Source: Deltaproteobacteria bacterium (GTDB taxonomy: Bacteria > Desulfobacterota > Desulfovibrionia > Desulfovibrionales > Desulfovibrionaceae). Taken from it: a stretch of DNA of 64,000 nt. How positions within the stretch are numbered: position 1 is the stretch's first letter; every line of letters starts with the position of its first letter. Shown here piece after piece: positions 16,982 through 24,943 of this stretch. The position numbers and the translations under genes were made by a program. Location of the stretch: positions 1 to 64,000 of the forward strand of contig JAITWK010000033.1 of NCBI GenBank assembly GCA_031285295.1, read 5' to 3'. The notes under the pieces were generated by a model, which was given only the letters and a program-made list of their open reading frames with translations, searched no databases and was not told the DNA's origin.

Positions 16982-17224
16982 ATGTCATCCGATAAAATAA
17001 AATACCTTTCGCTTTCCGAAGCGGCTGCCGAGCTTGGATATGGCAGCACCAGCACACTAAGAATGCTGTGCCGTAAAAAATGTATCGCTGGCGCAACTAA
17101 AATTGGTGCATATTGGGCTATTCCGTCAGGCTGGGTCAATGAACAAAAAACAGCCGGGAAAACAAAAACAGCCGGAGGCCCAAGGGGAAAAGGCATAAGG
17201 AAAACACAAATACAAGGTAATTAA
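16982..17224 (+). CDS. Small helix-turn-helix DNA-binding protein
   Basis: 80 residues. KYLSLSEAAAELGYGSTSTL followed by KIGAYWAIPSGWV matches the MerR/excisionase-like helix-turn-helix of small phage regulators. The C-terminus is Lys/Gly rich. No Shine-Dalgarno precedes the ATG; a consensus promoter ends 7 nt before it, which argues for a leaderless transcript. It may regulate the cargo island. Confidence 0.7.
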   Translation: MSSDKIKYLSLSEAAAELGYGSTSTLRMLCRKKCIAGATKIGAYWAIPSGWVNEQKTAGKTKTAGGPRGKGIRKTQIQGN

Positions 17225-17232
17225 TTGATATT

Positions 17233-17266
17233 AAAGCAGAATATTTTTTTAAATTTTCTGCTTTTT
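17233..17266 (+). terminator. Probable terminator
   Basis: AAAGCAGAA and TTCTGCTTT pair across an AT-rich loop and are followed by a T run, just after the small HTH gene. The stem is weak in GC. Confidence 0.45.
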
Positions 17267-17270
17267 CATA

Positions 17271-17296
17271 TTGACAATCTAGCCATGTTCGGCTAG
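17271..17296 (+). promoter_or_regulatory. Promoter-operator candidate
   Basis: TTGACA (17271-17276) is followed by the dyad CTAGCC-ATGTTC-GGCTAG (17279-17296), which would overlap the spacer and -10 region. It precedes the Cys-rich/Rha operon. A second, nested hairpin (GCTTGGC...GCCAAGC around GAGGG...CCCTC) lies in the leader at about 17331-17363. Confidence 0.4.
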
Positions 17297-17392
17297 TCAA
17301 GTAATTAAGGACAAGAATAAAAAAACAGCTTGGCCGAGGGCGGCAACCCTCAAGCCAAGCCTAACCAGGGCAAACCTTACCAGGAGGATGCC

Positions 17393-17761
17393 ATGTCTGA
17401 ACGCATTTTATCAGTACCCGCCTCAAATTTCAACCCCGCCCCCACCGTTTACAACCCACGCGAACATGACGAGCGCCATTGCTGCGGGTTCTGTCACAAT
17501 CTTTGCGACGATCCCGAAGGTGCGCACTGCCCCACTATGGCCGATGCCTGCCGGGAGGCTGGCTATCCTGTAGCCATGCGGCAGCGCCTTTACGTCAATA
17601 GCGTCTGGCGCGACATTTGCCCGGATTATGATTGCGACGAGGCCAAGTTTTACGCCGAAACCGGCAGCAACCCCGGCGAGTTTATCAACCTGGACGAATA
17701 CAACGGCGTTTTCGGTATTATCGATTTCCCGGCCACCTTGGGAGGTAGAGTTTATGCTTAA
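17393..17761 (+). CDS. Cys-rich hypothetical protein
   Basis: 122 residues from ATG 17393, preceded by AGGAGG. Cysteines are spaced as CCGFCHNLC, HC, DAC, DICPDYDC, so metal binding is likely. No family is recognised. It is the first gene of a tightly packed set with a 40-residue Cys-rich protein and a Rha-type regulator. Confidence 0.65.
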   Translation: MSERILSVPASNFNPAPTVYNPREHDERHCCGFCHNLCDDPEGAHCPTMADACREAGYPVAMRQRLYVNSVWRDICPDYDCDEAKFYAETGSNPGEFINLDEYNGVFGIIDFPATLGGRVYA

Positions 17762-17876
17762 CCTCACACCTGAAACCACACCTTGCCCGTCTGATTGTTG
17801 TGAATGCCCGCATCTGGCAATTTTGCCCGGCGTTATCGAGTTTCCGCGATGCTGCGAGGGGGTGGAAAATGACTAA
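17754..17876 (+). CDS. 40-residue Cys-rich protein translationally coupled to rha
   Basis: GGGAGG precedes ATG 17754. The protein (CPSDCCECPHLAIL ... IEFPRCCEGVEND) has six Cys. Its start overlaps the end of the gene before and its stop overlaps the Rha start. A related 59-residue Cys-rich protein (CCPLSCRECAEFPG ... FIRCC) precedes the antirepressor at 38739-39389 in the same coupled manner, which supports both as real genes. Confidence 0.65.
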   Translation: MLNLTPETTPCPSDCCECPHLAILPGVIEFPRCCEGVEND

Positions 17877-18759
17877 CCTTATTCCTTCACCCAATGTAAC
17901 CTTGGTTAATGGCCTTCCGTCTATCACGTCCTTGCAAGTTGCTGAATACTTCGGCAAGCAGCATAAGGATGTTTTGCGGCATATCCGCAGAATTATCAGC
18001 GAGTGCGAGGGTGTGCGTAATTCTGCGCAGACCCCTCTTTTTGAGGAAACCACTTATATCGACGAACAAAACGGCCAGACCTACCCCATGTTTATAATAT
18101 TTTTTGACGGCTTCATGCTTCTGGCAATGGGATACACCGGCAAGAAGGCATTTCAAATCAAATTGGTTTTCATTGCCGCTTTTCATGCGATGGAAAATCA
18201 ACTTACCGCCACCCCCACCCTCACCGCCCTTCCCTCTCCCTCCGATCCCATCACGCCCGACCAGCAATGCACAATTCAGGCAATGGTGAGGGCGATAACC
18301 GAAAAAGGCGGGCATCATGCGGCTACCTACAGCCGTTTCAACAACCATTTCCGTATCGCCAAGTACAACCAGCTTCCGCAATCGCGCATGAGCGAAGCGA
18401 TTGATTATTTGATGAAGCTTGGTTTTAAGCAAAAGGAACTGCCGCCCAAGGTTGAGCAAGCGGCCCTGCCCTCTGCCGCGCCCAGTTCCCGGCATCGTGA
18501 GATATTCGAGCAGCTACAGCAACGTTTTGCCAAAATAAACGCGGCCAAGGGTTCCGTTGAACACGACTTGCGGGATTTTAAAAACCTGTGCAACGAATTC
18601 AAATTCAACTGCGCCAGCGCACTGCCCGGCAAAGATGGTGAGGCGCTTTCCATGCTGGTATCGCTGGCCGGGGAAATGGCCTTTATCCAAGATATTCTTT
18701 GGATTCACGTTGGCATGGCTATGAGTACGTCACGGTATCTGGTGGAGGCGGGGAGGTAG
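17869..18759 (+). CDS. rha: Rha-family regulator (antirepressor-like)
   Basis: 296 residues. The N-terminal Rha domain (SLQVAEYFGKQHKDVLRHIR, FDGFMLLAMGYTGKKAFQIK) is followed by a linker and a C-terminal domain (ASALPGKDGEALSMLVSLAG ... ILWIHVGMAMSTSRYLVEAG). The C-terminal domain closely resembles that of the Bro-N protein at 22760-23620, so the N-terminal domains have been swapped on a shared C-terminus. Rha proteins affect phage growth in hosts lacking IHF and are often in antirepressor positions. Confidence 0.85.
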   Translation: MTNLIPSPNVTLVNGLPSITSLQVAEYFGKQHKDVLRHIRRIISECEGVRNSAQTPLFEETTYIDEQNGQTYPMFIIFFDGFMLLAMGYTGKKAFQIKLVFIAAFHAMENQLTATPTLTALPSPSDPITPDQQCTIQAMVRAITEKGGHHAATYSRFNNHFRIAKYNQLPQSRMSEAIDYLMKLGFKQKELPPKVEQAALPSAAPSSRHREIFEQLQQRFAKINAAKGSVEHDLRDFKNLCNEFKFNCASALPGKDGEALSMLVSLAGEMAFIQDILWIHVGMAMSTSRYLVEAGR

Positions 18760-18793
18760 GGGGGTTGAGTTATTAAGTAAAACTTCATAACTG

Positions 18794-18821
18794 AAAAGCC
18801 CTGCGCGAGTGGGGCTTTTTT
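18794..18821. terminator. Bidirectional terminator
   Basis: AAAAGCCC-TGCGCGAGT-GGGGCTTTTTT forms a stem with T runs on either strand, between the rha gene and the convergent toxin gene. Confidence 0.75.
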
Positions 18822-18825
18822 ATTA

Positions 18826-19236
18826 CTACCATTTTGGTGTTACGCCCAAAAGCCTACACGCTTCCCGCGTTAGAGAATCAGGCGAGTGCTTCGTGAGGCA
18901 ATTTTTGATTTCATTCACAAGTTGGGCCGGAAGTGTTCCCTTTGTTTGAACTCCTCCGCTGGCAATAGCAGCTTGAGTCTGTGTTGTGTCTCTGATTATG
19001 GGATTGCGATAAAGGTCTAGCCAAGTATCTTTAGGAAATTCATATGTTCCGGCTCTGATAAAAAATCTTTTATTTTTAGGCTGGCAGCCAATATCTTTGG
19101 ACGTGCCTTTTGAGGTGGCTATCACCATAACCATTGAGCCGTTGGCGGGATCAGAAAGTACCACAAGCAGTTTGTTGGCGTGTCCCCCGTCATCAAAACC
19201 GAAGTCGTGAAAATAGAGAACATCGCCTATGTTCAT
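18826..19236 (-). CDS. Putative toxin partner of Panacea protein
   Basis: 136 residues. GDVLYFHDFGFDDGGHANKL and VVLSDPANGSMVMVIATSK look like the start of a PemK/MazF-like SH3 barrel (G-D-V-x near the N-terminus, then a strand with VLS and a second VIATSK strand). The assignment is by pattern only. Its ATG overlaps the stop of the Panacea gene by 4 bp, the usual coupling for an antitoxin-toxin pair. Role: probable toxin of a prophage maintenance or defence module. Confidence 0.6.
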   Translation of the reverse strand: MNIGDVLYFHDFGFDDGGHANKLLVVLSDPANGSMVMVIATSKGTSKDIGCQPKNKRFFIRAGTYEFPKDTWLDLYRNPIIRDTTQTQAAIASGGVQTKGTLPAQLVNEIKNCLTKHSPDSLTREACRLLGVTPKW

Positions 19237-19829
19237 GCCTGCCCCATAACCGCATTCAAAATCCGCAAATCATCCCTGATTTCCCGAATGTACGCCTTTT
19301 GATTTTCGTCACACCCTTCCAAGGCAAGGCTGTAGTCAATCTTCGCCCACTCGCCCCGCGTTTTCATTGTGCGATCCCAAGGCGTATTTTTAGCGTGGGA
19401 AGCTTCAACAACCAGATTAGCCGGTACTTTGCTAAAGATTTCAGAAATAGCCCTTAGCTCCTTCACTTCCCGGCCTGTAAAATATTCATCTGAAAACTTA
19501 GCCTTTGGCATTGCCGCCAGCTTTACACCAGAGGCCTCGTCGCGTGGATCTTCTTGTACCGGAATAACTTTAACAACTTCGTTTAGTTTTAGGCCAGCAT
19601 CTTTATTTAATCGTAATTCCCGCCATACATCAGACGGAACCGGGCCATGCTTCCAGGCTTCATAAGTTTCGCCCGTTAGTGATTCACCAACCATGCGATA
19701 AAGCCGAAAGTCGAGGTAAAACAAAAGCTTCATTAGCTTTGTTAGGCCCACAGTTTTGTCATTTCTGACAAAAAAAAGGACGGCGTTTCTGAGCTTTTCG
19801 CGCCTGCGCTCTGAATCAGTCATCGACAA
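19233..19829 (-). CDS. Panacea-domain (DUF4065) antitoxin
   Basis: 198 residues. KTVGLTKLMKLLFYLDFRLY and TYEAWKHGPVPSDVWREL are hallmark Panacea/SocA-like motifs (L-x-K-L-L-Y-x-x-D; W-x-x-G-P-x-x-x-x-x-Y/W). Panacea proteins are broad antitoxins that neutralise unrelated toxins encoded beside them. It is first in a two-gene operon with the putative toxin. Confidence 0.85.
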   Translation of the reverse strand: MSMTDSERRREKLRNAVLFFVRNDKTVGLTKLMKLLFYLDFRLYRMVGESLTGETYEAWKHGPVPSDVWRELRLNKDAGLKLNEVVKVIPVQEDPRDEASGVKLAAMPKAKFSDEYFTGREVKELRAISEIFSKVPANLVVEASHAKNTPWDRTMKTRGEWAKIDYSLALEGCDENQKAYIREIRDDLRILNAVMGQA

Positions 19830-20054
19830 ACCATATACCCCAACCCTTCAAAAAGTCCATTGGAACAAAGCCGCTGGCGCGCACAAATCGCCCTTTTTCC
19901 GCCCTCAAAACCGCTAAAATCCTTTAACATCAACGGTTTTATGGCGTGCGGATTTCAGCCTGATCACGCCGGACCAGAATAGCCCCTAAAATGGCTTAAA
20001 AACATTAAATAGTCTGATATTTCAAGCATGATCAGGTGGACCAGGACATTCACA

Positions 20055-20086
20055 TAAAATAAGGCCGGAAGCAACGCCCCGGCCTA
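20055..20086 (-). terminator. Terminator at the end of the G/GT genes
   Basis: On the minus strand AGGCCGG...CCGGCCT is followed by TTATTTTA; the stop codon of the T frame lies in the first arm. It would end transcription from the head/tail operon before the cargo island, so the tape measure and downstream tail genes may need read-through or their own promoter. Confidence 0.6.
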
Positions 20087-20778
20087 TTGTTTTTCCCTCT
20101 TCCTCGCGTGTTCTTTCTGCCTGGCCGCAATAACCGACCGCTCCAGGGCCAGAATTAATTCCTGCATTTCCAGACTTAAGCCGTAATCAGCCACCGCGCC
20201 GCGCACCGCTTCCACCGGCAGGGCCAGCGGCGTACCGTCCATAGACCAGAATTGCCGGTTATGCACGTCCAGAACCGACCATACATGATACGCGGTAACG
20301 CCGATGCTTGTCAGTTCATCTTGAGGTTTTTTGCACTGTGAGCAGGGCGGCGCTTCATCGTTCAAATCCCGACATACCTCGCAGTCTGGCCGCTGCGGGT
20401 TCAAGTGCCACCCGGCCCACTCAATCAGTTTTTTTCGGCAATCTCCACCTGGGCATGGCTGGCCGAGCCGATAACCACATATAGATGGCGCATCTGAACC
20501 GGGTCGCTCTCGCAGAGCTTGCGGATATTGTCCGGCGTACAGGGGATCTCCTTGCCCTCAACCGTCACAAAACCGCACCAATCAACAATGGCAAAAGCCA
20601 GCATTTCAACCCAGGCCAGATTTTTCTTGCCGTCAGCCTCGCACTTCCGGCTGATGCTGATGTAATCGCTTTCAAAAATGGGCCGGGCATAAACGCCTTC
20701 TTTCGGCCCGGCGGTATTTTCGCGCAAATCGTAATAAAGGGTTTTCCCCTTGAAATCGTCAGTAAAAAACTTGGGCAT
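20084..20778 (-). CDS. GT fusion tail assembly chaperone (by -1 frameshift)
   Basis: The G frame (117 codons) can continue into the downstream T frame by a -1 slip at A-AAA-AAC (20428-20434). The fused frame reads ...EK-KLIEWAGWH-LNPQRPDCEVCRD and on to the stop at 20084, a T segment of about 115 residues with CEVC and CSQC pairs. Siphophage GT fusions recruit the major tail protein to the tape measure. The T frame lacks a credible start of its own (only TTG at 20404), which supports expression by frameshift. Confidence 0.75.
20425..20778 (-). CDS. Tail assembly chaperone G
   Basis: 117 residues from ATG 20778 with AAGGGG upstream. MPKFFTDDFKGKTLYYDLRE is followed by a compact alpha/beta domain. 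It lies directly after the major tail protein and ends in a slippery heptamer with the stop TGA immediately behind, the classic lambda G arrangement. Confidence 0.8.
   Translation of the reverse strand: MPKFFTDDFKGKTLYYDLRENTAGPKEGVYARPIFESDYISISRKCEADGKKNLAWVEMLAFAIVDWCGFVTVEGKEIPCTPDNIRKLCESDPVQMRHLYVVIGSASHAQVEIAEKN
20428..20434 (-). promoter_or_regulatory. -1 ribosomal frameshift site
   Basis: Coding-strand heptamer A-AAA-AAC in phase with the G frame, followed by TGA. Slipping back one base enters the T frame. Confidence 0.7.
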
Positions 20779-20790
20779 AATCCCCTTGCC

Positions 20791-22182
20791 TTAGTTGATG
20801 ATCATAAAGATGGCGTTATTGCCCTTGCCGCTGGCCAGCGCCGTGCCGGTAACGTCCAGGCTCACCGTGGGCGCGTCAATGCTGATGGTCGGCATGGTCT
20901 GCTGCACCTTCGGCATATGCAGCACAACCTTGTTATTCTTGCCGAACACGAAGCGAACGCCCGTAAACATACCGTCCAGCCCTTCCTTGAAGCGCACGGC
21001 GTCCTGGGCGCGAAAATAGGTATTCATTTCAAAGGAAACGGTACGCGCATCCTCAACGTAACTTTCCGGGTGTTCAGTGCCGATTTCGTCAGTCAGATAG
21101 GTAATATTGTTGCTGTAGGTGACGGACGAGGTACGCATCTTGCCGCGCACGGCGTCAAAAAACACGTTGGCGGTCTGGCCCTCGATGGGTTCGCCAATGC
21201 GCACGGCATCCTGGGGCAGAAAGCCGGTTACAGTGGTTCCGGCCAGCCATTCCATGAGCAGCGGCTTGTCCAGGGTCAATTCCCCGGTTTCATCATTCAC
21301 GCTCACGATTTTATAGCCCACGTCCGCGCCGCCGCCGTTGTCCTTGGCGCTGGAGTTCCAGATCCAGCCCTTCGGGGTGTACGACTTCGGATGTTCAACC
21401 TTGATAACCGTATCGCCCGCGTCAGCCGTTTCCAGCATCTTGCTGGTTCCGGCCATGACAACTTCCATGCCCTGCACGGTGGAGAAGTCGAAGTTGACAG
21501 CCCCGGAATTGGAAAGCGAAACAGACGCTTCATTGATGGTGGCCCCGGTCACAGCCTGCAAAAAGTGGTCGGTCTTGAGCCACAAGGTAAACGAGGGGTT
21601 GCAGTCCGCTTGCAAAAAGGCCAGCGATTTGTAAACCCCGGCATCCCCGGAATTGATTACCGCCGCCGTGGTGCCGTTGTAACCGCGCTGGCAGTTTTCC
21701 AGCTTGAGGCCGTCCGCCGAAACGGAATCATAATAAATCAGTTCCGCGCCAACCTCGATAACGCCACAGGGCGGCAGCGGCGCTTGTGCGTCAACCGTGG
21801 CAAGGGTTAAACTGGTAGCCGCGTCCGTATTGTCGGCCAGGGTGAACACCGGCGGCGCAACCAGAGTGGAACTGCCGAACAGCGAAAGCAGGGCATCATA
21901 GCCTTGCGGCTTCGCGCCAATCCCGGCCTGAACGTCAAGGTTCATGGCAAACGCGCCGGAGGCGGCAGGCATGGCGTTTTTAAAACGTTCCGTTACGTCA
22001 CGGGTTCCGAGCTTTTCGGTACTGTCTTCATATTCCGGGGTCTGGTTGATGGTGGCATCGTTGGTGATAACCACAAAATGCTCTTTGTCCGGGTAGGCGA
22101 TAACGCCGGGGGAATCTTCCAGCACCACAAAAGCCGTTTGGATTCGGCTTCTGGCAATATCGGCTTCGCAATTCTGACTCAT
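20791..22182 (-). CDS. Major tail tube protein
   Basis: 463 residues from ATG 22182 (MSQNCEADIARSRIQTAFV), preceded by GAGGAG; the extra 13 residues upstream have no support. Beta-rich with NATINQTPEYEDSTEKLGTR, characteristic of tail tube proteins, and an extra C-terminal Ig-like segment (PKVQQTMPTISIDAPTVSLD). It lies between the tail terminator and chaperone genes, as expected. Confidence 0.85.
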   Translation of the reverse strand: MSQNCEADIARSRIQTAFVVLEDSPGVIAYPDKEHFVVITNDATINQTPEYEDSTEKLGTRDVTERFKNAMPAASGAFAMNLDVQAGIGAKPQGYDALLSLFGSSTLVAPPVFTLADNTDAATSLTLATVDAQAPLPPCGVIEVGAELIYYDSVSADGLKLENCQRGYNGTTAAVINSGDAGVYKSLAFLQADCNPSFTLWLKTDHFLQAVTGATINEASVSLSNSGAVNFDFSTVQGMEVVMAGTSKMLETADAGDTVIKVEHPKSYTPKGWIWNSSAKDNGGGADVGYKIVSVNDETGELTLDKPLLMEWLAGTTVTGFLPQDAVRIGEPIEGQTANVFFDAVRGKMRTSSVTYSNNITYLTDEIGTEHPESYVEDARTVSFEMNTYFRAQDAVRFKEGLDGMFTGVRFVFGKNNKVVLHMPKVQQTMPTISIDAPTVSLDVTGTALASGKGNNAIFMIIN

Positions 22183-22202
22183 GGGATTTTCTCCTCTTGA
22201 TT

Positions 22203-22607
22203 TTAAACCGTCCAGCACCACCAGGGGACTGTGACGCGCAACTGAAAATTGTCTCTATCGTTCAGGCCAAGATTGGCTATGCTTGGGTCTTCCGTGATAA
22301 CGCAATCAATACACTCACGCCGGAACAGCTTTTCAACTTGCGCGGCCAGTTCCCATGCATCCGCTATGTCCGGGCCGTCCTTGGGCGCGAAAATGTCAAC
22401 CAGATACACCCCAACCCGGCGCGAATAGCCATCTTTGCCCTTTTCATTGTCCAGCATATCGCCGGTTTTACACACCGGGCGCAGCCATAGCTTATTGTTG
22501 GGCGGGTCGAACTTCTGCCCCTCATAAGCGATAACCGCGCCAAGCAGCCCGGCGGCAAGGTAAGAGTCCAAGATGAACGGAATTTTAGCTATCGATACAG
22601 GCGGCAT
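22203..22607 (-). CDS. Tail terminator / completion protein (DUF4128-like)
   Basis: 134 residues from ATG 22607, with GGAG upstream. AKIPFILDSYLAAGLLGAV, VGVYLVDIFAPKDGP and FQLRVTVPWWCW fit minor tail completion proteins that cap the tail tube. Position between the connectors and the major tail protein agrees. Confidence 0.65.
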   Translation of the reverse strand: MPPVSIAKIPFILDSYLAAGLLGAVIAYEGQKFDPPNNKLWLRPVCKTGDMLDNEKGKDGYSRRVGVYLVDIFAPKDGPDIADAWELAAQVEKLFRRECIDCVITEDPSIANLGLNDRDNFQLRVTVPWWCWTV

Positions 22608-22706
22608 ACTCGCTCCAGGGCATTGCAAATAGTCAGGCTTTATCTTACTCTAACAACTGCTCTGCTGTAATTGTCCTTTTACTTTGCAAGGGTAACGACA
22701 GGCATA

Positions 22707-22735
22707 AAAAAAGCCCCGCCGAAGCAGGGCTTTCA
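22707..22735 (-). terminator. Terminator of the bro antirepressor gene
   Basis: Minus strand AAGCCCTGCTTCGGCGGGGC followed by seven T. It lies 25 bp downstream of the Bro-N gene. A near-identical terminator follows the second Bro-N gene (38692-38716). Confidence 0.85.
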
Positions 22736-22759
22736 GGATCACATTACGCGGTTCAGATT

Positions 22760-23620
22760 TTATTTTTCCGTTCCAATTAAATACCTTGTCGTATTCATCA
22801 TGCGGCTTAAATTAATCCAAAGCGTATAGTGCATAAAATTCATCTGGCCCAGCATGGCAACCAGCGTATGCAGGGCTTCACCCTCTTTACGCGGCAGTTC
22901 GTGATAGCACACATGCTGCAATTCATTGCTTGCCGCGCTGAACTCTCTGGAAGCATCCTCTACTGAGTTTTGCGCCGCGTCCATCTGTGCGTAGCTCTTT
23001 TGCAGCCGCTCAAGCAGGGCATAACGCTTGGCTTGAGGCACGGGCGCTGGCAGGGCCATCTGTTGCGCCTTTGGCAATTCTTTAGGCAGCGCGTCAATCT
23101 TGCCCTGTACAAAGGCCAGGGCGTCAGGAATCCATTCGGTCGGCAATTCCGTTACACTATTCAGATTGAAGTGGGAATTAACCTGTACCCATGCCTGGGC
23201 GTGAATCTGGCCGGACATCGAACACCACACCTTGATAAGCTTTTCCAGTGGGCGGCGGTCGGTGACAGTGGAAGAGGTCAGGGGCGGTTGTTCCTGTTTT
23301 GCCCTATTCAGCGTTTCCAGCACGTCCAGAACCCACACCCTGAATTGCTTGGCTATGTCGGTTCGGGCGAACATGGCAAGAAGGTGGCAGCCGCGAAGGG
23401 AAAAAATGCGGATATTTTGTAGCGTTCCTCCCTCCATCAATTCGATGGAGCTAGACATACCAAGGGAAAATTCGTCTTTGTTCCGTTCATAGATGTTCAG
23501 GATGGCGTCAGAGCGGGCATACCCAAGCGCCTTGCCAAGCTGTCTTGCCTGAATCCAGGGCTGGCCGTTGTGGTCGATTACATCAAACGTGGTGGATTGA
23601 AAGGTAAGGGAAGCGGTCAT
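22760..23620 (-). CDS. Bro-N antirepressor with Rha-type C-terminal domain
   Basis: 286 residues from ATG 23620 (GGAGG 6 nt upstream; a first ATG at 23632 is less likely). The Bro-N domain spans about 3-110 (FDVIDHNGQPWIQARQLGKA, IRIFSLRGCHLLAMFARTDI). The C-terminal domain (HELPRKEGEALHTLVAMLG, LWINLSRMMNTTRYLI) is shared with the Rha protein. A 10-codon frame (ATG 23650 to TGA) overlaps the start as ATGA. A C4-like antisense RNA lies just upstream. It is inserted in the tail operon between the tail terminator and a rightward moron. Confidence 0.8.
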   Translation of the reverse strand: MTASLTFQSTTFDVIDHNGQPWIQARQLGKALGYARSDAILNIYERNKDEFSLGMSSSIELMEGGTLQNIRIFSLRGCHLLAMFARTDIAKQFRVWVLDVLETLNRAKQEQPPLTSSTVTDRRPLEKLIKVWCSMSGQIHAQAWVQVNSHFNLNSVTELPTEWIPDALAFVQGKIDALPKELPKAQQMALPAPVPQAKRYALLERLQKSYAQMDAAQNSVEDASREFSAASNELQHVCYHELPRKEGEALHTLVAMLGQMNFMHYTLWINLSRMMNTTRYLIGTEK

Positions 23621-23664
23621 GGCGACCTCCATCGATTAGTAGTAGGCATTTTAAAATGAGAAAT

Positions 23665-23740
23665 GCCGGGTCTCAACTACGTCGATGGACGCTGCCCTTA
23701 TTTCCCGTAAGGGTGTTTTATTCGGAGCTATTGACCCGGC
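23665..23740 (-). ncRNA. C4-like antisense RNA upstream of bro antirepressor
   Basis: The 76-nt segment is closed by a perfect 8-bp stem (GCCGGGTC/GACCCGGC) and contains CCCTTACGGGAAATAAGGG, a core like that of phage P1 C4 RNA (about 77 nt). Inside it CCATCGA (23682-23688) is complementary to TCGATGG (23629-23635), the sequence joined to the GGAGG of the antirepressor gene. A TATAAT (minus strand, 23761-23766) within the dyad GGGATATAATCCC lies 20 nt upstream. Processing and repression are inferred from P1. Confidence 0.65.
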
Positions 23741-23933
23741 AATATGTGCTGGTGAAAGGGATTATATCCCAAAAGAAAACCCAGCGAAAGAGCCGGGGCA
23801 GGGGTGAACGTGATTTTTACAGCCGCGTTCATGCTGCCATCGAAATAGTAAGTTCACCACGCCACAGAACCGCGCAAAAGTCAAGTTGATTTTTTACAGC
23901 TTAGAATATACCTTAAACCTTAAAGGTAGCCGC

Positions 23934-24458
23934 ATGAATCTTCCCGCTCTTCCTGATGATTTTATGGGTGAAATTACCGCAAAGAAATTCCCTTTTGCGG
24001 TAATTTTGCTGTCTTCCAGAGCAAAAGCTTGGTTTGTATGCAGAAACATATGCTCCAAAGCTCCATTTTTCATAGAAAACGAAAACGCTATCTTGGCAAT
24101 GTTCGGTAATAATTATGAAAGCATTGCCTTGCTTGGAAACGCGCTTGCTGTTGCGCGTGGTTGGAAAAATGTTTTTTATTTTATGGATGGTGAGTTTATC
24201 CCAAATACGAAGGAATCAACTCATTGGATGCCTTGCTTTCGGGGTTCAAACTACGCTCAGGATTTAATGTTTCATTGCATCGGCGGTAGCCTGTGGCAGT
24301 TTGAACCTGATATTATTGTTCCTTGCCGCTACATACACCCTGACACTTTCAAATATGGGTATCTTACTGAATTAAAGGATATGGCTATTACAGCCGGGCG
24401 CAGAGCGGGGGTGTATGGTTGCCCCCACTACAGAAAAATAATCAACTCCATGCCGTAA
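23934..24458 (+). CDS. Hypothetical cargo protein (moron)
   Basis: 174 residues from ATG 23934 (MNLPALPDDFMGEITAKKF), with AAAGG upstream. No family recognised; the C-terminus (PCRYIHPDTFKYGYLTELKD ... AGRRAGVYGCPHYRKIIN) is rich in aromatic residues. It is rightward and relatively AT-rich inside the leftward morphogenesis operon, so probably expressed from its own promoter in lysogens. Confidence 0.6.
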   Translation: MNLPALPDDFMGEITAKKFPFAVILLSSRAKAWFVCRNICSKAPFFIENENAILAMFGNNYESIALLGNALAVARGWKNVFYFMDGEFIPNTKESTHWMPCFRGSNYAQDLMFHCIGGSLWQFEPDIIVPCRYIHPDTFKYGYLTELKDMAITAGRRAGVYGCPHYRKIINSMP

Positions 24459-24464
24459 TAACGG

Positions 24465-24941
24465 CTACACCCCGATTTTCTTTCGCCTCAATTCCTCAGT
24501 TTTTTTCTGCAAATGCGCGGTAAAATTTCGCAACGCAATGGCAATAAACCCATTCGGCGCTTGTTTCTGTGAATGTCCATTTTCCAAGTCTGCCAAATAT
24601 TCAATATTGTTCGAGATGGTCATTTTACCGCCAACAGGAATGGAATTAAGGCTGTCCTGCGCTTTCTGCGAGGCGGCTTGTAGTTGCCCTTTATAGTCTC
24701 CAGGCGGCGGTACCCACTCACTCGGCTCCGGGTTAATATTAAACCCCGCCGCCGCCCGTGCCGTATCTTTCGGAACACCTTCCACCAATTTGGTATAAAG
24801 TCCGAAAGCGGCTTCCCGACAAGCCCCGTCCGCTTCTGCCGCAACCGCCTCAATCTGGGCTATCAAAGCGTCATTAAATTCTTTGCCGCTCTTAACAATC
24901 TTGTCATTAAGCGCCTTGGTGTTTATCGGTCTTCGCGCCAT
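24465..24941 (-). CDS. HK97 gp10-like tail/connector protein
   Basis: 158 residues. ACREAAFGLYTKLVEGVPKD, NPEPSEWVPPPGDY and SNNIEYLADLENGHSQKQAP are typical of gp10-like neck proteins (the LENGHSxQAPxG motif near the C-terminus). It should complete the head-tail joint. It lies between the head closure and tail terminator genes. Confidence 0.8.
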   Translation of the reverse strand: MARRPINTKALNDKIVKSGKEFNDALIAQIEAVAAEADGACREAAFGLYTKLVEGVPKDTARAAAGFNINPEPSEWVPPPGDYKGQLQAASQKAQDSLNSIPVGGKMTISNNIEYLADLENGHSQKQAPNGFIAIALRNFTAHLQKKTEELRRKKIGV

Positions 24942-24943
24942 GC

